From NCBI GenBank assembly GCA_017936765.1, contig JAGBEX010000010.1:1-64000 (forward strand): a DNA stretch of 64,000 nucleotides. Reading direction: 5' to 3'. Of this stretch, positions 1 through 7,187 are shown one piece after another; position 1 is the stretch's first letter; each line of letters opens with the position of its first letter. The position numbers were made by a program, and so were the translations under genes. The DNA is from Clostridia bacterium. GTDB lineage: Bacteria > Bacillota > Clostridia > Christensenellales > Aristaeellaceae. Under the pieces are notes generated by a model. The model was not told where the DNA came from. It searched no databases and worked only from the letters and a program-made list of their open reading frames with translations.

Positions 1-601
1 GGTAGCGAGTTGGCCCGGGACGGGCAGCAAACGGCGGAGCCCGGGCGGCAAGCGAGGCCGTTGGGTCCGCAGCGGGGCCACGTGGTGGCAGCGGCGGGGC
101 TGTTGCAGCAGCCGGGGAAACGAGCCAGGCGGCTAGCCGGAGCCAACGTGGGGCTAAATTGGGGTGGCAGCCGGGCTTCCCGGGCGGTTCCAAACCTTCC
201 GGGGCCGGTTTGCGGGCAAAAACGCAGGAAAAACCGGGGCCGGGGGCCGAAAACGGGGGGCGGCGCGGCACAGGCGGGGCCTTTTTCCGGCGCGGGCGGG
301 GCGCGGCGGGCGGCGGTTTGGCAAAAACACTGTGATCCGCCGCCGCAAAAAGCTACACAAACCCCGTACCGTGATCACGGATCCGGGCGCGGGGGCCGGT
401 TCGCGCCCGCGTACGCGCTATATAAGTAGGCCTTTTTCGGGCCGTTTTTCTTTGTCGGATAAGAGCTATTTCAGCCCGGAATGATTGGTGGTTTGGTCGG
501 GTTGCTATTTTCGGGCGGCAGAGTGATGTATATGTCACGCCGCGGGGCACACCCCCGGGGCGGGCCGCGGGCGGGAAAAGCCGCCGGGCCGGGAGGAACC
601 C
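1..601. other. GC-rich gene-free lead-in
   Basis: No supportable gene is seen. Several frames are open only because the sequence is very GC-rich and stop codons are rare; none has a ribosome binding site or a protein-like composition. Runs of G at 236-239, 242-246, 255-260 and 276-279 on the plus strand could form a G-quadruplex. An imperfect palindrome, GTGATGTATATGTCAC at 523-538, lies about 65 bases before the first gene and could be an operator. A GGAGG at about 593-597 serves the next gene. Confidence 0.5.
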
Positions 602-1486
602 ATGAAAAACCAAACCTTCGGTATCGAGGTCGAAACGACCGGCTTGGGGCGCGAAGGCACAGCCCGCGCGATCGCCGCCTACTTCGGTACACAGGCCCGC
701 TACGTGGGCCACCACCTGGGCGACTGGCACATCCCGATGCCCGACGGGCGCAAGTGGGTGGTCGAGCGCGACGGCTCGGTCACCGACCCCTCGGCGGAGG
801 TGGTCAGCCCGGTGTGCCGCTGGGAGGACATCGAGATGGTGCAGGCGGTGATCCGGGCGATCCGGAAAGCCGGAGCCTGCGTCGACAGCTCCTGCGGCAT
901 CCACATCCACGTCGGCCTCGGCGAGCACACGCCGCAAAGCCTGCGCCGCCTGGTCAACATTGTGAACGCCAAGGAAGACCTCCTGACACAGGCCTTGGGC
1001 ATTACACCCAGCCGCCGGATGCAATGGTGCGCCCCGGTCGAGCCCGCCTTCCTGCGGGCGCTCAACAACCAGAAGCCCACCAGCTTCGAAGCCTTCGCCA
1101 AGATCTGGTACAGGCACAGCGGCGGCAACTACAGCGACTGGCGCGACTGCGCCGCGACACACTACGACCACAGCCGCTACCACCTGCTCAACCTCCACGC
1201 GACCTTCTCCACGGAGCGCCCGGCGCACACCATCGAGTTCCGCGCCTTCAACGCGACCCTCCACGCCGGGAAGATCAAGGCCTACATCCAGCTTTGCCTG
1301 GCCATGAGCGCCCAGGCCTTGACCACCAAAGCGGCCAGCGCAACGCGCCCGCAAACCGACAACCCGAAGTACACCTTCCGATGCTGGCTCCTGCGCCTGG
1401 GCTTCATCGGCGAGGAATTCGAAACCGCCCGCCTGCACCTGCTCGCAAACCTGCCGGGTAACGCCGCCTGGAGGCAGGCCGCGTGA
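602..1486 (+). CDS. Amidoligase-family (COOH-NH2 ligase) protein
   Basis: This 294-residue protein has the landmarks of the Amidoligase_2 family, ATP-dependent enzymes that join a carboxylate to an amine. Visible motifs are GIEVE (residues 7-11), ERDGSV (55-60), EVVSP (66-70), SCGIHIHV (97-104) and IEFRAFN (211-217), in the order expected for the ATP/metal and substrate sites. GGAGG lies just before the ATG. Family members are common in phages and conjugative elements of Bacillota, which fits the neighbouring small genes. The substrate is unknown; tagging of a peptide or cell-wall amine is only a guess. It is followed by the first of three repeated structured spacers. Confidence 0.85.
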   Translation: MKNQTFGIEVETTGLGREGTARAIAAYFGTQARYVGHHLGDWHIPMPDGRKWVVERDGSVTDPSAEVVSPVCRWEDIEMVQAVIRAIRKAGACVDSSCGIHIHVGLGEHTPQSLRRLVNIVNAKEDLLTQALGITPSRRMQWCAPVEPAFLRALNNQKPTSFEAFAKIWYRHSGGNYSDWRDCAATHYDHSRYHLLNLHATFSTERPAHTIEFRAFNATLHAGKIKAYIQLCLAMSAQALTTKAASATRPQTDNPKYTFRCWLLRLGFIGEEFETARLHLLANLPGNAAWRQAA

Positions 1487-1510
1487 CACAGCTTCCAAAT
1501 CAACCCGCCT

Positions 1511-1568
1511 GACGATGGCCCGGTGGCCCCGGGCCGAAACGCCGACAGCGTCGCGGGAAGCCGCACAC
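1511..1568 (+). ncRNA. Structured spacer element, copy A
   Basis: Two hairpins in a row. The first is a perfect 7-bp stem, GGCCCGG with CCGGGCC and a 5-base loop (1517-1535). The second is ACGC with GCGT around CGACA. The conserved tail GTCGCGGGA follows. Bases 1501-1580 match 2641-2720 at 76 of 80 positions. It sits between a stop codon and the ribosome binding site of the next gene. RNA function is inferred only from the covarying stems (compare copy C). Confidence 0.4.
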
Positions 1569-1591
1569 TTTCAAATCGAGGAGGCAAACCC

Positions 1592-1897
1592 ATGTACGAA
1601 CACACCTACTGGAACAGCAACGGCCCGGAACAGGCCAAGTATGACGAAATGGAAGCCGCTGGCTTCAAGTACACCAAGGCGACCGAGGCGGCTTTCCACA
1701 GTTACTACCGCTACCACAACGACGGCGACCTGCCTGGCTGGGCGCGGAGCCGCTGGGACTTGACCAAGCACGCCGAGCACCTCGGGTACACCGCCCGCGA
1801 GCTCAACGCCGAGGGCGAGGCCGAGTTCGAGCGCCGGATCACGGAAAGGATCCAAATCGAGTACCGCCGCTTCAAGCGCCAGCACAACCCCGCCTGA
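1592..1897 (+). CDS. Small mobile-element protein (101 aa)
   Basis: Unrecognised 101-residue acidic protein rich in Tyr, Glu and Arg (YWNSNG near the start, FERRITERIQIEYRRFKRQ near the end). The ATG at 1592 is chosen because GAGGAGG lies seven bases upstream and the preceding bases belong to the repeated spacer; a longer reading would translate the spacer. The C-terminus, NPA and stop, is encoded by the same bases that open spacer copies A and B. Those spacers therefore look like duplicated 3' ends of a gene of this kind. It is likely an early accessory gene of the element. Confidence 0.6.
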   Translation: MYEHTYWNSNGPEQAKYDEMEAAGFKYTKATEAAFHSYYRYHNDGDLPGWARSRWDLTKHAEHLGYTARELNAEGEAEFERRITERIQIEYRRFKRQHNPA

Positions 1898-1948
1898 CGA
1901 AGGCCTCTGGCACAGGCCGAAACCCCTCTCGGGGTCGCGGGAGCCACA
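1896..1948 (+). ncRNA. Structured spacer element, copy C
   Basis: Same architecture as copies A and B with different bases in both stems. Stem one is GGCCT/AGGCC around CTGGCAC. Stem two is ACCCC/GGGGT around TCTC. Then comes GTCGCGGGAGCC. The linker GAAAC and the tail are conserved while the stems change in a pairing-preserving way. Confidence 0.4.
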
Positions 1949-1957
1949 GTTCCCAAA

Positions 1958-3370
1958 TCAAGCAAGGAGGTACATCCCATGAAGACCACTTTCTACCTGA
2001 ACGGCAAGAAGACCACCAAGAAGGCTGTGACCGAGCTGATCGGCGCGGAGCGACTCAAGCGGTACATCGAGGAGGCCAAGGAGACCTTCTTCGAAGACCC
2101 GCTCACCCAGAATAGCTTCTGGCTCGGCGGCAAGAACATGCTGACCATCGAGTTCAACTGACACAGCTACCAAATCAAGAAGGAGGCACACACCATGAAC
2201 GAACACGACAATCGCCTGACCGAAGAAGAGGTCATCGACGGCCTGCAGGCCCTGCTTTGCGGCGAGGACATTGAGGACACCCTGCTCGGAGATTGCTGGA
2301 CGCGCACATTCGCGGAAGGCGGCTACCTGACCTACGACAACGGCTTCACCATTCACACCGCTGACGGCTCGGTCTTCCAGATCACAGTCAAGCAAGAACG
2401 CTGACACAGCTTTGAAATCAAGGAGGCAACACACATGGCAAAACTCGACCTGGATACCTGCATGGACATTTTCGACTGGTTCGACGACAACACATATGAA
2501 TACCTCAATCACATCCTGCTTAGCAAACTCGACGGCGAAGAGCGCATCAAGCGTGCGCTGCCAGAGATCCGAAAGCGAGCACAGTGGCTGCTCAAGATCC
2601 ATCGCGGCACAGAATGCGCATACCCGGAAGCTTCCTAAATCAACCCGCCTGACGATGGCCCGGTGGCCCCGGGCCGAAACGCAAACAGCGTCGCGGGAAG
2701 CCGCACACTTCCAAATCAAGAGGAGGATACACCATGGAGTAAGGTGCAGGAAAGTGTTGTACCAATCCGTGTCCGGGAGTTCACCGTAAGTGATGTACAC
2801 CTTCGCGTCCTCAAATGTGAGGCCGTGCATCTCTCCCGAATCTCTGAAAGGTACCAGGGTGCTGATGAGCTCGTCGTGGGTCGTGAATTCTCGACCCTTC
2901 AAAGCCTCGATCGCAGCATCAGGAATCTTCAGCGTGTCGTTGCCGGTTGCGTGGTTGAGCAAGGTCTGCTTGCTGTAAAGAATGAACACCAGGTTCTTGA
3001 GCATGCTCACCGGCTTGATGTCGTAAGGAAATCCAATGCACATGCTGATTGCTTCTGAATCGCTGCCCTCTTCTTCGGGCAGTTCATCAGGCTTTTCGGG
3101 TTCATCAACCTCAAGCTCCGGAATCAAATCCACGTCGCTCTCGGCTGCAGCTTCATCGGCATCAATGTAGCCGTTCTCGATCAGCCAGGGCTTGACCGCT
3201 TCCAGATCAGCGGGATCCTCCGCGCTGATGTTGGCATCGCGATCGATCGTGAGGTGGCCAACCGTGTAGCCGAAGCTGGGCGGGCCGTTGTAGATGGGAT
3301 CCTCACCGAGCATTGCGGCGAGCTTGTTGACCATTTCCTTGCGGTTGGTGCAGTTGGTAGGAATCGTCAT
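1958..3370 (-). CDS. Virulence-related-protein-like gene with replaced C-terminus
   Basis: The first about 210 codons (3370 down to about 2740) resemble small 'virulence-related' proteins that sit next to VapE in Bacillota prophages: an N-terminal block (MTIPTNCTNRKEMVNKLAAM) followed by GPPSFGYTVGHLTIDRD, then a Pro/Glu-rich linker and a conserved C-terminal half. The ribosome binding site GAAGGAGG is excellent. After about 2740 the frame simply reads antisense through the GC-rich small genes to a stop at 1958, so residues after about 210 are not homologous sequence. The natural 3' end was lost at the breakpoint. The real product may be unstable. Confidence 0.55.
   Translation of the reverse strand: MTIPTNCTNRKEMVNKLAAMLGEDPIYNGPPSFGYTVGHLTIDRDANISAEDPADLEAVKPWLIENGYIDADEAAAESDVDLIPELEVDEPEKPDELPEEEGSDSEAISMCIGFPYDIKPVSMLKNLVFILYSKQTLLNHATGNDTLKIPDAAIEALKGREFTTHDELISTLVPFRDSGEMHGLTFEDAKVYITYGELPDTDWYNTFLHLTPWCILLLIWKCAASRDAVCVSARGHRAIVRRVDLGSFRVCAFCAAMDLEQPLCSLSDLWQRTLDALFAVEFAKQDVIEVFICVVVEPVENVHAGIQVEFCHVCCLLDFKAVSAFLLDCDLEDRAVSGVNGEAVVVGQVAAFRECARPAISEQGVLNVLAAKQGLQAVDDLFFGQAIVVFVHGVCLLLDLVAVSVELDGQHVLAAEPEAILGERVFEEGLLGLLDVPLESLRADQLGHSLLGGLLAVQVESGLHGMYLLA
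1979..2161 (+). CDS. Small mobile-element protein (60 aa)
   Basis: Unrecognised 60-residue basic protein (FYLNGKKTTKKAVTELIG at the start, GGKNMLTIEFN at the end). It has the look of a small phage or plasmid protein with one strand-helix unit. CAAATCAAGCAAGGAGG precedes the ATG, the same translation-start block seen before its neighbours. It lies in a run of four tiny co-directional genes. Confidence 0.6.
   Translation: MKTTFYLNGKKTTKKAVTELIGAERLKRYIEEAKETFFEDPLTQNSFWLGGKNMLTIEFN
2195..2404 (+). CDS. Small mobile-element protein (69 aa)
   Basis: Unrecognised acidic 69-residue protein beginning MNEHDNRLTEEEVIDGLQ and ending in a beta-rich half (GGYLTYDNGFTIHTADGSVF). The gap to the previous gene is 33 bases and contains CACAGCTACCAAATCAAGAA followed by GGAGG, again the common start block. 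High GC and strong third-position C/G match genes 602-2638. Confidence 0.6.
   Translation: MNEHDNRLTEEEVIDGLQALLCGEDIEDTLLGDCWTRTFAEGGYLTYDNGFTIHTADGSVFQITVKQER
2435..2638 (+). CDS. Small mobile-element protein (67 aa)
   Basis: Unrecognised helical 67-residue protein (KLDLDTCMDIFDWFDDN; ERIKRALPEIRKRAQWLLK). AAATCAAGGAGG lies before the ATG. It is the last intact member of the small-gene string; spacer copy B and then an interrupted start codon follow. Confidence 0.6.
   Translation: MAKLDLDTCMDIFDWFDDNTYEYLNHILLSKLDGEERIKRALPEIRKRAQWLLKIHRGTECAYPEAS
2651..2708 (+). ncRNA. Structured spacer element, copy B
   Basis: Near-identical to copy A: 1501-1580 against 2641-2720, 76/80 bases. It keeps the perfect GGCCCGG/CCGGGCC stem; stem two is ACGC/GCGT with the loop changed to AAACA. 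It is followed by CCAAATCAAGAGGAGG and an ATG that runs into TAA after one codon. Confidence 0.4.
2711..2742 (+). pseudogene. Orphan translation start, cut after one codon
   Basis: The usual start block CCAAATCAAGAGGAGG (2711-2726) precedes ATG GAG TAA (2734-2742). The gene that should follow is missing: the sequence switches at about 2737 to a lower-GC segment whose genes point the other way. This marks a recombination breakpoint. Confidence 0.6.
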
Positions 3371-3425
3371 GGAAAAACCTCCTTCAAATTTGGTACGCTA
3401 TTCATCACTCTAAAGCCACCGAAAG

Positions 3426-3677
3426 TCAAGCTAGGGACTTGATCGTTAGTAGGCTGCGGATCACAGCGTCTACACTCTGAGCATTGGTAAAACTCAGGAT
3501 GATATCACCGCCGTCAATCTGCAACTGTTCTTCGCTGGGGTCGGCTACCTGAAAGACGCCAATCTCCTGCGGATCCTGGTTCCTGAAGATCAGACGCCCG
3601 CAACCTTTCTCGCCAGACATGTAGATGCACACGTCGCCTGTACCGAAAGCGATCTCATTGCGGTAAAAGTTGATCAT
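3426..3677 (-). CDS. Hypothetical prophage protein (83 aa)
   Basis: Unrecognised 83-residue acidic beta-rich protein (IYMSGEKGCGRLIFRN; QIDGGDIILSFTNAQ). Its start is nine bases past the stop of the 73-residue gene, with a weak GAGGAA site inside the spacer, so the two are probably co-translated. It lies in the inverted segment with the virulence-related gene. Confidence 0.55.
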   Translation of the reverse strand: MINFYRNEIAFGTGDVCIYMSGEKGCGRLIFRNQDPQEIGVFQVADPSEEQLQIDGGDIILSFTNAQSVDAVIRSLLTIKSLA

Positions 3678-3686
3678 TCTTGTTCC

Positions 3687-3908
3687 TCATTGCGCCGGGT
3701 AACGGCGCTCAACGAACCAGCGACCGATGTTATCGCCGGTAAGCGAACTGTTGCGTTCGAAGTAAAGGTAGCTCTGCTTTCCTTCAACCCAAATGGTATA
3801 GCGATCACCCTGGCTGCCACACCGCATAGCCGCTTTCTGCTTGCAGTCTGACACGCGGTCAATCTTGAACTTTCTGCCATCCTCCCAGTGGATCACCAGG
3901 GGACGCAT
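3687..3908 (-). CDS. Conserved small prophage protein (73 aa)
   Basis: This 73-residue protein has a pattern I remember from small conserved Bacillota prophage proteins: an opening RPLVIHWEDGRKFKIDRV, a middle YTIWVEGKQSYLYFE and a final GRWFVE. Function is unknown. It has no good ribosome binding site in the present orientation because the bases upstream (3909 on) belong to the VapE remnant. If the segment were flipped, GAGGAGG at 2721-2727 would lie ahead of it. This supports inversion. Confidence 0.6.
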   Translation of the reverse strand: MRPLVIHWEDGRKFKIDRVSDCKQKAAMRCGSQGDRYTIWVEGKQSYLYFERNSSLTGDNIGRWFVERRYPAQ

Positions 3909-4721
3909 CTTACGCTCTTTGCTCGGCTCGGCGGCAAGTGGTTTTCAGACTCGCTCACCATCTCCGACATGAAGGACAAGACCGCAGCCGAAAAGCTGCA
4001 GGGTTACTGGATCCTTGAGCTCGGCGAGCTAGCTGGCATTCGTAAGGTTGATGTTGAAACGGTCAAGTCTTTCCTCACCAGGACAGATGATAAGTTCCGG
4101 CAATCATACGGCATGGTTGTAGAAAGCCATCCTCGCAACAACATCATTGTCGGTTCGACCAACTCTGAATCCGGCTTTCTTCGTGACATCACCGGCAACC
4201 GCAGGTTTTGGCCTGTGCCTGTTCGCGGCGGTAGTAGGCTTTCTGTATTCGATATGACGCAGGCTACCATCGACCAGATCTGGGCAGAAGCGCTGGAGGT
4301 TTATCGCAGCGGCGAGGACTTGACTGTATCGGATGAAGTTGCAGCTATGGCCTATGTCCAGCAGCAGGCAGCTATGGAAGCGGATGATCGCGAAGGCATC
4401 ATCATCGATTACCTTGACCGCCTTCTCCCTGAAGATTGGGACAAGATGGATCTGTACCAGCGTCGCTGTTTTCTGGGTGAGTCCGATTTCTCCGGCGCTC
4501 CCAAGAAAGGCACCGTGCGTCGTGAACGGGTATGCATCATGGAAATCTGGTGTGAGTGTTTCGGCAAGGAACGCCAGAACCTCAAGCGTACCGACTCGTA
4601 TGAGATTGAAGGTATCCTGAACCGCTTGGGTGGTTGGCAGAAGCTGACCAGTTCCAAGACAGGCAAGATTCGCTTCCCGCTTTACGGCCCCCAGAAAGCG
4701 TTCATCAGGCACAGCGATTAA
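3888..4721 (+). pseudogene. vapE: VapE-type primase-helicase, N-terminally truncated
   Basis: Virulence-associated protein E family: phage-type replication ATPases with a superfamily 3-like helicase core. The frame begins in the middle of the Walker A loop. Homologues read GKSTLF then LGG; here homologous residues start at TLFARLGGKWF (base 3912). The rest is well kept: DMKDKTAAEKLQGYWILELGEL, VETVKSFLTRTDDKFRQSYG and GSTNSESGFLRDITGNRRFW. Without the primase part and the P-loop it cannot be an active ATPase. It ends just before a cluster of TAGGCAC repeats. Confidence 0.8.
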
Positions 4722-4725
4722 CTCT

Positions 4726-4941
4726 TAGGCACGTGCCGATTGTGCCTTGATGGAGGATCGGCACAGCCGGTAGGCACGGCAAAAAGCCTTGAAACTACGG
4801 TGGTTTTGGGGCTTCCGTGCCTACTGTTCCCAGAAATCACCCTATAAAGTTTTATTGGATATAGATAGAGAGCTTATAGGCACGCGAACACACGTATACA
4901 CGCGTATAGGAGAAAACCCACATAGGCACAGACATAGGCAC
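4726..4941. repeat. TAGGCAC repeats, possible replication origin
   Basis: Six exact TAGGCAC copies in a 216-base gap: 4726-4732, 4771-4777, 4817-4823 (inverted), 4877-4883, 4923-4929 and 4935-4941. Start-to-start steps are 45, 46, 60, 46 and 12. The first is part of the palindrome GGCACGTGCC (4728-4737). An AT-rich stretch lies at 4839-4876. Directly repeated sites plus an AT-rich stretch next to a replication gene is what an iteron origin looks like. The last copy runs straight into the ribosome binding site of the VRR-NUC gene. Confidence 0.5.
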
Positions 4942-4954
4942 AGGAGGTTGAAGC

Positions 4955-5236
4955 ATGAGAGAAAGTACCGTAGAGCATCGCCTGGTCACCGAGGTCAAGA
5001 AGCGCGGTGGCATTGCTCTGAAGTTAGTTTCTCCTGGTATTGATGGTGTGCCTGATCGCCTGGTGCTTTTGCCTGATGGGAAGTTTGCCTTTGTGGAAGT
5101 AAAAGCACCCGGGAAACAACTACGACCTTTGCAAGTAAGAAGAATTGGGCAGCTGCGAGCGCTTGGCTATTTGGCATACTGCCTTGACCGTCCAGATCAG
5201 ATTGGAGGGATACTGGATGAAATACAAAGCACATGA
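4955..5236 (+). CDS. VRR-NUC domain nuclease
   Basis: A 93-residue stand-alone VRR-NUC protein of the PD-(D/E)XK superfamily, which in phages often sits beside a SNF2 helicase and may cut branched DNA. Visible motifs are an N-terminal Glu (E7 in ESTVEHRLV), GIDGVPDRL around residue 30 with the catalytic Asp, and FVEVKAPG with the E-x-K pair. AGGAGG precedes the ATG. The 3' end overlaps the start of the helicase gene by 20 bases, so they are translationally coupled. Confidence 0.9.
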   Translation: MRESTVEHRLVTEVKKRGGIALKLVSPGIDGVPDRLVLLPDGKFAFVEVKAPGKQLRPLQVRRIGQLRALGYLAYCLDRPDQIGGILDEIQST

Positions 5237-6575
5237 CTATCAGCAGTTCGCTACGGAGTTCGTTCTGGAGCATCCCTATTGTGGACTGATCCTGGACATG
5301 GGTCTTGGCAAGAGTGTGATCACGTTGACTGCCCTTTGGGATCTTGTCCTTGACCGTTTTGATTGTGGCCGAGTGCTCGTTATCGCACCGAAGCGTGTGG
5401 CCGAAGACACCTGGCCGAAGGAATTAGCGAAGTGGGATCATTTGAAAGGGCTGACTTATTCTCTAGTGATGGGAAGCGAGAAACAGCGCCGCGAAGCTCT
5501 GCAGAAACGGGCTTTCCTGTACATCATCAACCGAGAGAATGTGGCATGGCTGGTTGATAACTGCCCGTGGAATTTCGATACTATTGTGATTGATGAGCTT
5601 TCCTCTTTCAAGTCTTCGAAGGCCCAGCGATTCAGGGCACTCAAGAAAGTCAGGCCGCTGGTCAAGCGAGTGATTGGCCTGACCGGCACACCATCACCCA
5701 ACAGTCTGATTGACCTGTGGCCGCAGATTTATCTTCTGGACATGGGCCAGCGACTTGGTCGATTCATTACCCATTACCGTGAGCGCTTCTTCGTACCAGA
5801 CAAGCGCAATCGAGAAATGGTGTATTCCTATAAGCCGCGTGAGGGCGCTGAGGATCGGATCTATGAACTGATCGGCGACATCTGCATTTCCATGAAGGCC
5901 ACCGATCACCTGAACATGCCACCGCTGATCAGCAACCGTGTTGAGGTTTCTCTCGGGCAGCAGGAACGCAAAGTGTATGATGCCCTGCGCAAAGACATGA
6001 TCGTCAAGCTCAAGGATGGTGAGATCGATGCTGTGAATGCGGCGTCTCTCTCCGGCAAGCTTCTGCAGATGGCAGGTGGCGCTGTGTATGATACTGAAGG
6101 GCGCACGCTCAGGATCCATGACAAGAAACTGGATGTGCTGGAGGATTTGATCGAGGCGGCAAATGGTAAGCCGCTTCTGGTTGCCTACTGGTATAAACAT
6201 GAGCGCGACCGAATCCAGGAACGGTTCAGGGTTCGAGAAATCCTGACTACCAAAGATATAGACGATTGGAATGCTGGTCGCATCCCGGTTGCGCTCCTCC
6301 ACCCAGCAGCGGTTGGCCACGGCATCAACCTCCAGCAGGGCGGCTCCACGCTGATATGGTTTGGCCTCACATGGTCACTTGAACTGTATCAGCAGACCAA
6401 TGCCCGGCTGTGGCGACAGGGCCAGCAGCACGCGGTTGTGATTCAACACCTGGTAACAACAGGCACTCATGATGAGGATGTCATGCGAGCCTTGGAAAGA
6501 AAAGACATGGGCCAAGCCGCGCTGATCGAAGCAGTAAAAGCCCGTATGGAGGTTTCCTATGAACAGACAGCTTGA
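5217..6575 (+). CDS. Phage-type SNF2 family DNA helicase
   Basis: Superfamily 2 SNF2-like translocase of 452 residues. Motif I is GLILDMGLGKS (residues 23-33), motif II is IDELSSFK rather than DEAH, motif III is GLTGTPSPNS, and the second RecA lobe has GHGINLQ and QTNARLWRQGQ. The start at 5217 is chosen over an upstream frame extension because TTGGAGGG lies before it and the protein then begins in the usual way (MKYKAHDYQQFA). It acts with the overlapping VRR-NUC gene in element replication or recombination. It overlaps the next gene by 17 bases. Confidence 0.9.
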   Translation: MKYKAHDYQQFATEFVLEHPYCGLILDMGLGKSVITLTALWDLVLDRFDCGRVLVIAPKRVAEDTWPKELAKWDHLKGLTYSLVMGSEKQRREALQKRAFLYIINRENVAWLVDNCPWNFDTIVIDELSSFKSSKAQRFRALKKVRPLVKRVIGLTGTPSPNSLIDLWPQIYLLDMGQRLGRFITHYRERFFVPDKRNREMVYSYKPREGAEDRIYELIGDICISMKATDHLNMPPLISNRVEVSLGQQERKVYDALRKDMIVKLKDGEIDAVNAASLSGKLLQMAGGAVYDTEGRTLRIHDKKLDVLEDLIEAANGKPLLVAYWYKHERDRIQERFRVREILTTKDIDDWNAGRIPVALLHPAAVGHGINLQQGGSTLIWFGLTWSLELYQQTNARLWRQGQQHAVVIQHLVTTGTHDEDVMRALERKDMGQAALIEAVKARMEVSYEQTA

Positions 6576-7050
6576 GAAAATGCTGAAGAACTATCCTGCA
6601 ATGGTCAGGGAACGGGATTCCCTCGCGCACCAGATTGCGCATTTCAAAGGGCTTACTGCTGAGGAGGTTATTGAGAGCATGTACACGCCCCGCATGGACG
6701 GTGAGCGTGTGCAGACCAGCAACATCTCCGATAAGACAGCCCAGATTGCGATGACCTATCAGGAACGCATGGATCGGATCAACCGCGAGTGGTATGAGCA
6801 TCTGGAGAAGCGAATGATGTATCTGTCCACTGAGCTTGATAGCTTTGAAAGTGCACTGAACACACTCCCTGAACGTCAGGCGGCTATCATGAAAGACATG
6901 ATCATTGGCGGGGTCACCTGGGATGCGTTGTGCGTGATCCATCATTTGAGCAGGACGATGATCGCGAAGTATCGTAGGCGGGCCATTGAACGCCTTTCTG
7001 AGATTTACGATCAGAATGAACAGATTGCTGCCGACTACCTGCTCAGCTGA
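6559..7050 (+). CDS. Phage late-gene regulator (ArpU/sigma-like HTH)
   Basis: A 163-residue protein. The N-terminal half is a long helical region (about 1-100) and the C-terminal half is a sigma-region-4-like helix-turn-helix (LPERQAAIMKDMIIGGVTWDALCVIHHLSRTMIAKYRRRAI). This is the shape of ArpU/RinA-type phage regulators that switch on late genes. Three GGTGTACT direct repeats and a promoter lie straight after its stop codon, the expected target. It overlaps the helicase 3' end. Confidence is lower for the exact family than for the HTH. Confidence 0.75.
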   Translation: MNRQLEKMLKNYPAMVRERDSLAHQIAHFKGLTAEEVIESMYTPRMDGERVQTSNISDKTAQIAMTYQERMDRINREWYEHLEKRMMYLSTELDSFESALNTLPERQAAIMKDMIIGGVTWDALCVIHHLSRTMIAKYRRRAIERLSEIYDQNEQIAADYLLS

Positions 7051-7081
7051 GGTGTACTAAGGGTGTACTAAAGGTGTACTG
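7051..7081 (+). repeat. Three 11-bp-period GGTGTACTR repeats
   Basis: GGTGTACTA at 7051-7059, GGTGTACTA at 7062-7070 and GGTGTACTG at 7073-7081, exactly 11 bases apart, so on one face of the helix. They lie immediately upstream of a promoter and downstream of a regulator gene, as an activator-binding array would. Confidence 0.6.
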
Positions 7082-7083
7082 AA

Positions 7084-7113
7084 TTGTTCCAAGTAATGTG
7101 GTATAGTTATAAT
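7084..7113 (+). promoter_or_regulatory. Promoter ahead of metK
   Basis: A -10 box TATAAT at 7108-7113 and a poor -35 TTGTTC at 7084-7089 with an 18-base spacer. The weak -35 next to three phased repeats suggests an activator-dependent promoter. Confidence 0.5.
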
Positions 7114-7128
7114 CACCAAGAGAAGATC

Positions 7129-7160
7129 GAGCGAGGCCCAACCGGCCCCGCTCTTTTCTT
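7129..7160 (+). terminator. Terminator between promoter and metK
   Basis: GAGCGAGGCC (7129-7138) and GGCCCCGCTC (7144-7153) form a strong hairpin with one A-C mismatch, followed by TTTTCTTT. It starts about ten bases after the predicted transcription start and ends before the metK ribosome binding site, so it may act as an attenuator. Confidence 0.6.
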
Positions 7161-7187
7161 TACCCTTTGACGATAAGGAGTATGTGT

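Noticed and set aside
353..1498. Long minus-strand frame opposite the amidoligase
   Set aside because: Low-complexity Ala/Gly/Arg/Val composition, no ribosome binding site, and the plus strand has clear amidoligase motifs.
1511..2708. Integron gene-cassette array with attC sites
   Set aside because: Small genes with hairpin spacers look cassette-like, but no integron integrase is seen and the hairpins lack the conserved R/L core sites.
7114..7187. SAM riboswitch before metK
   Set aside because: The leader is only about 70 bases and is filled by a simple terminator; no SAM-riboswitch core is visible.
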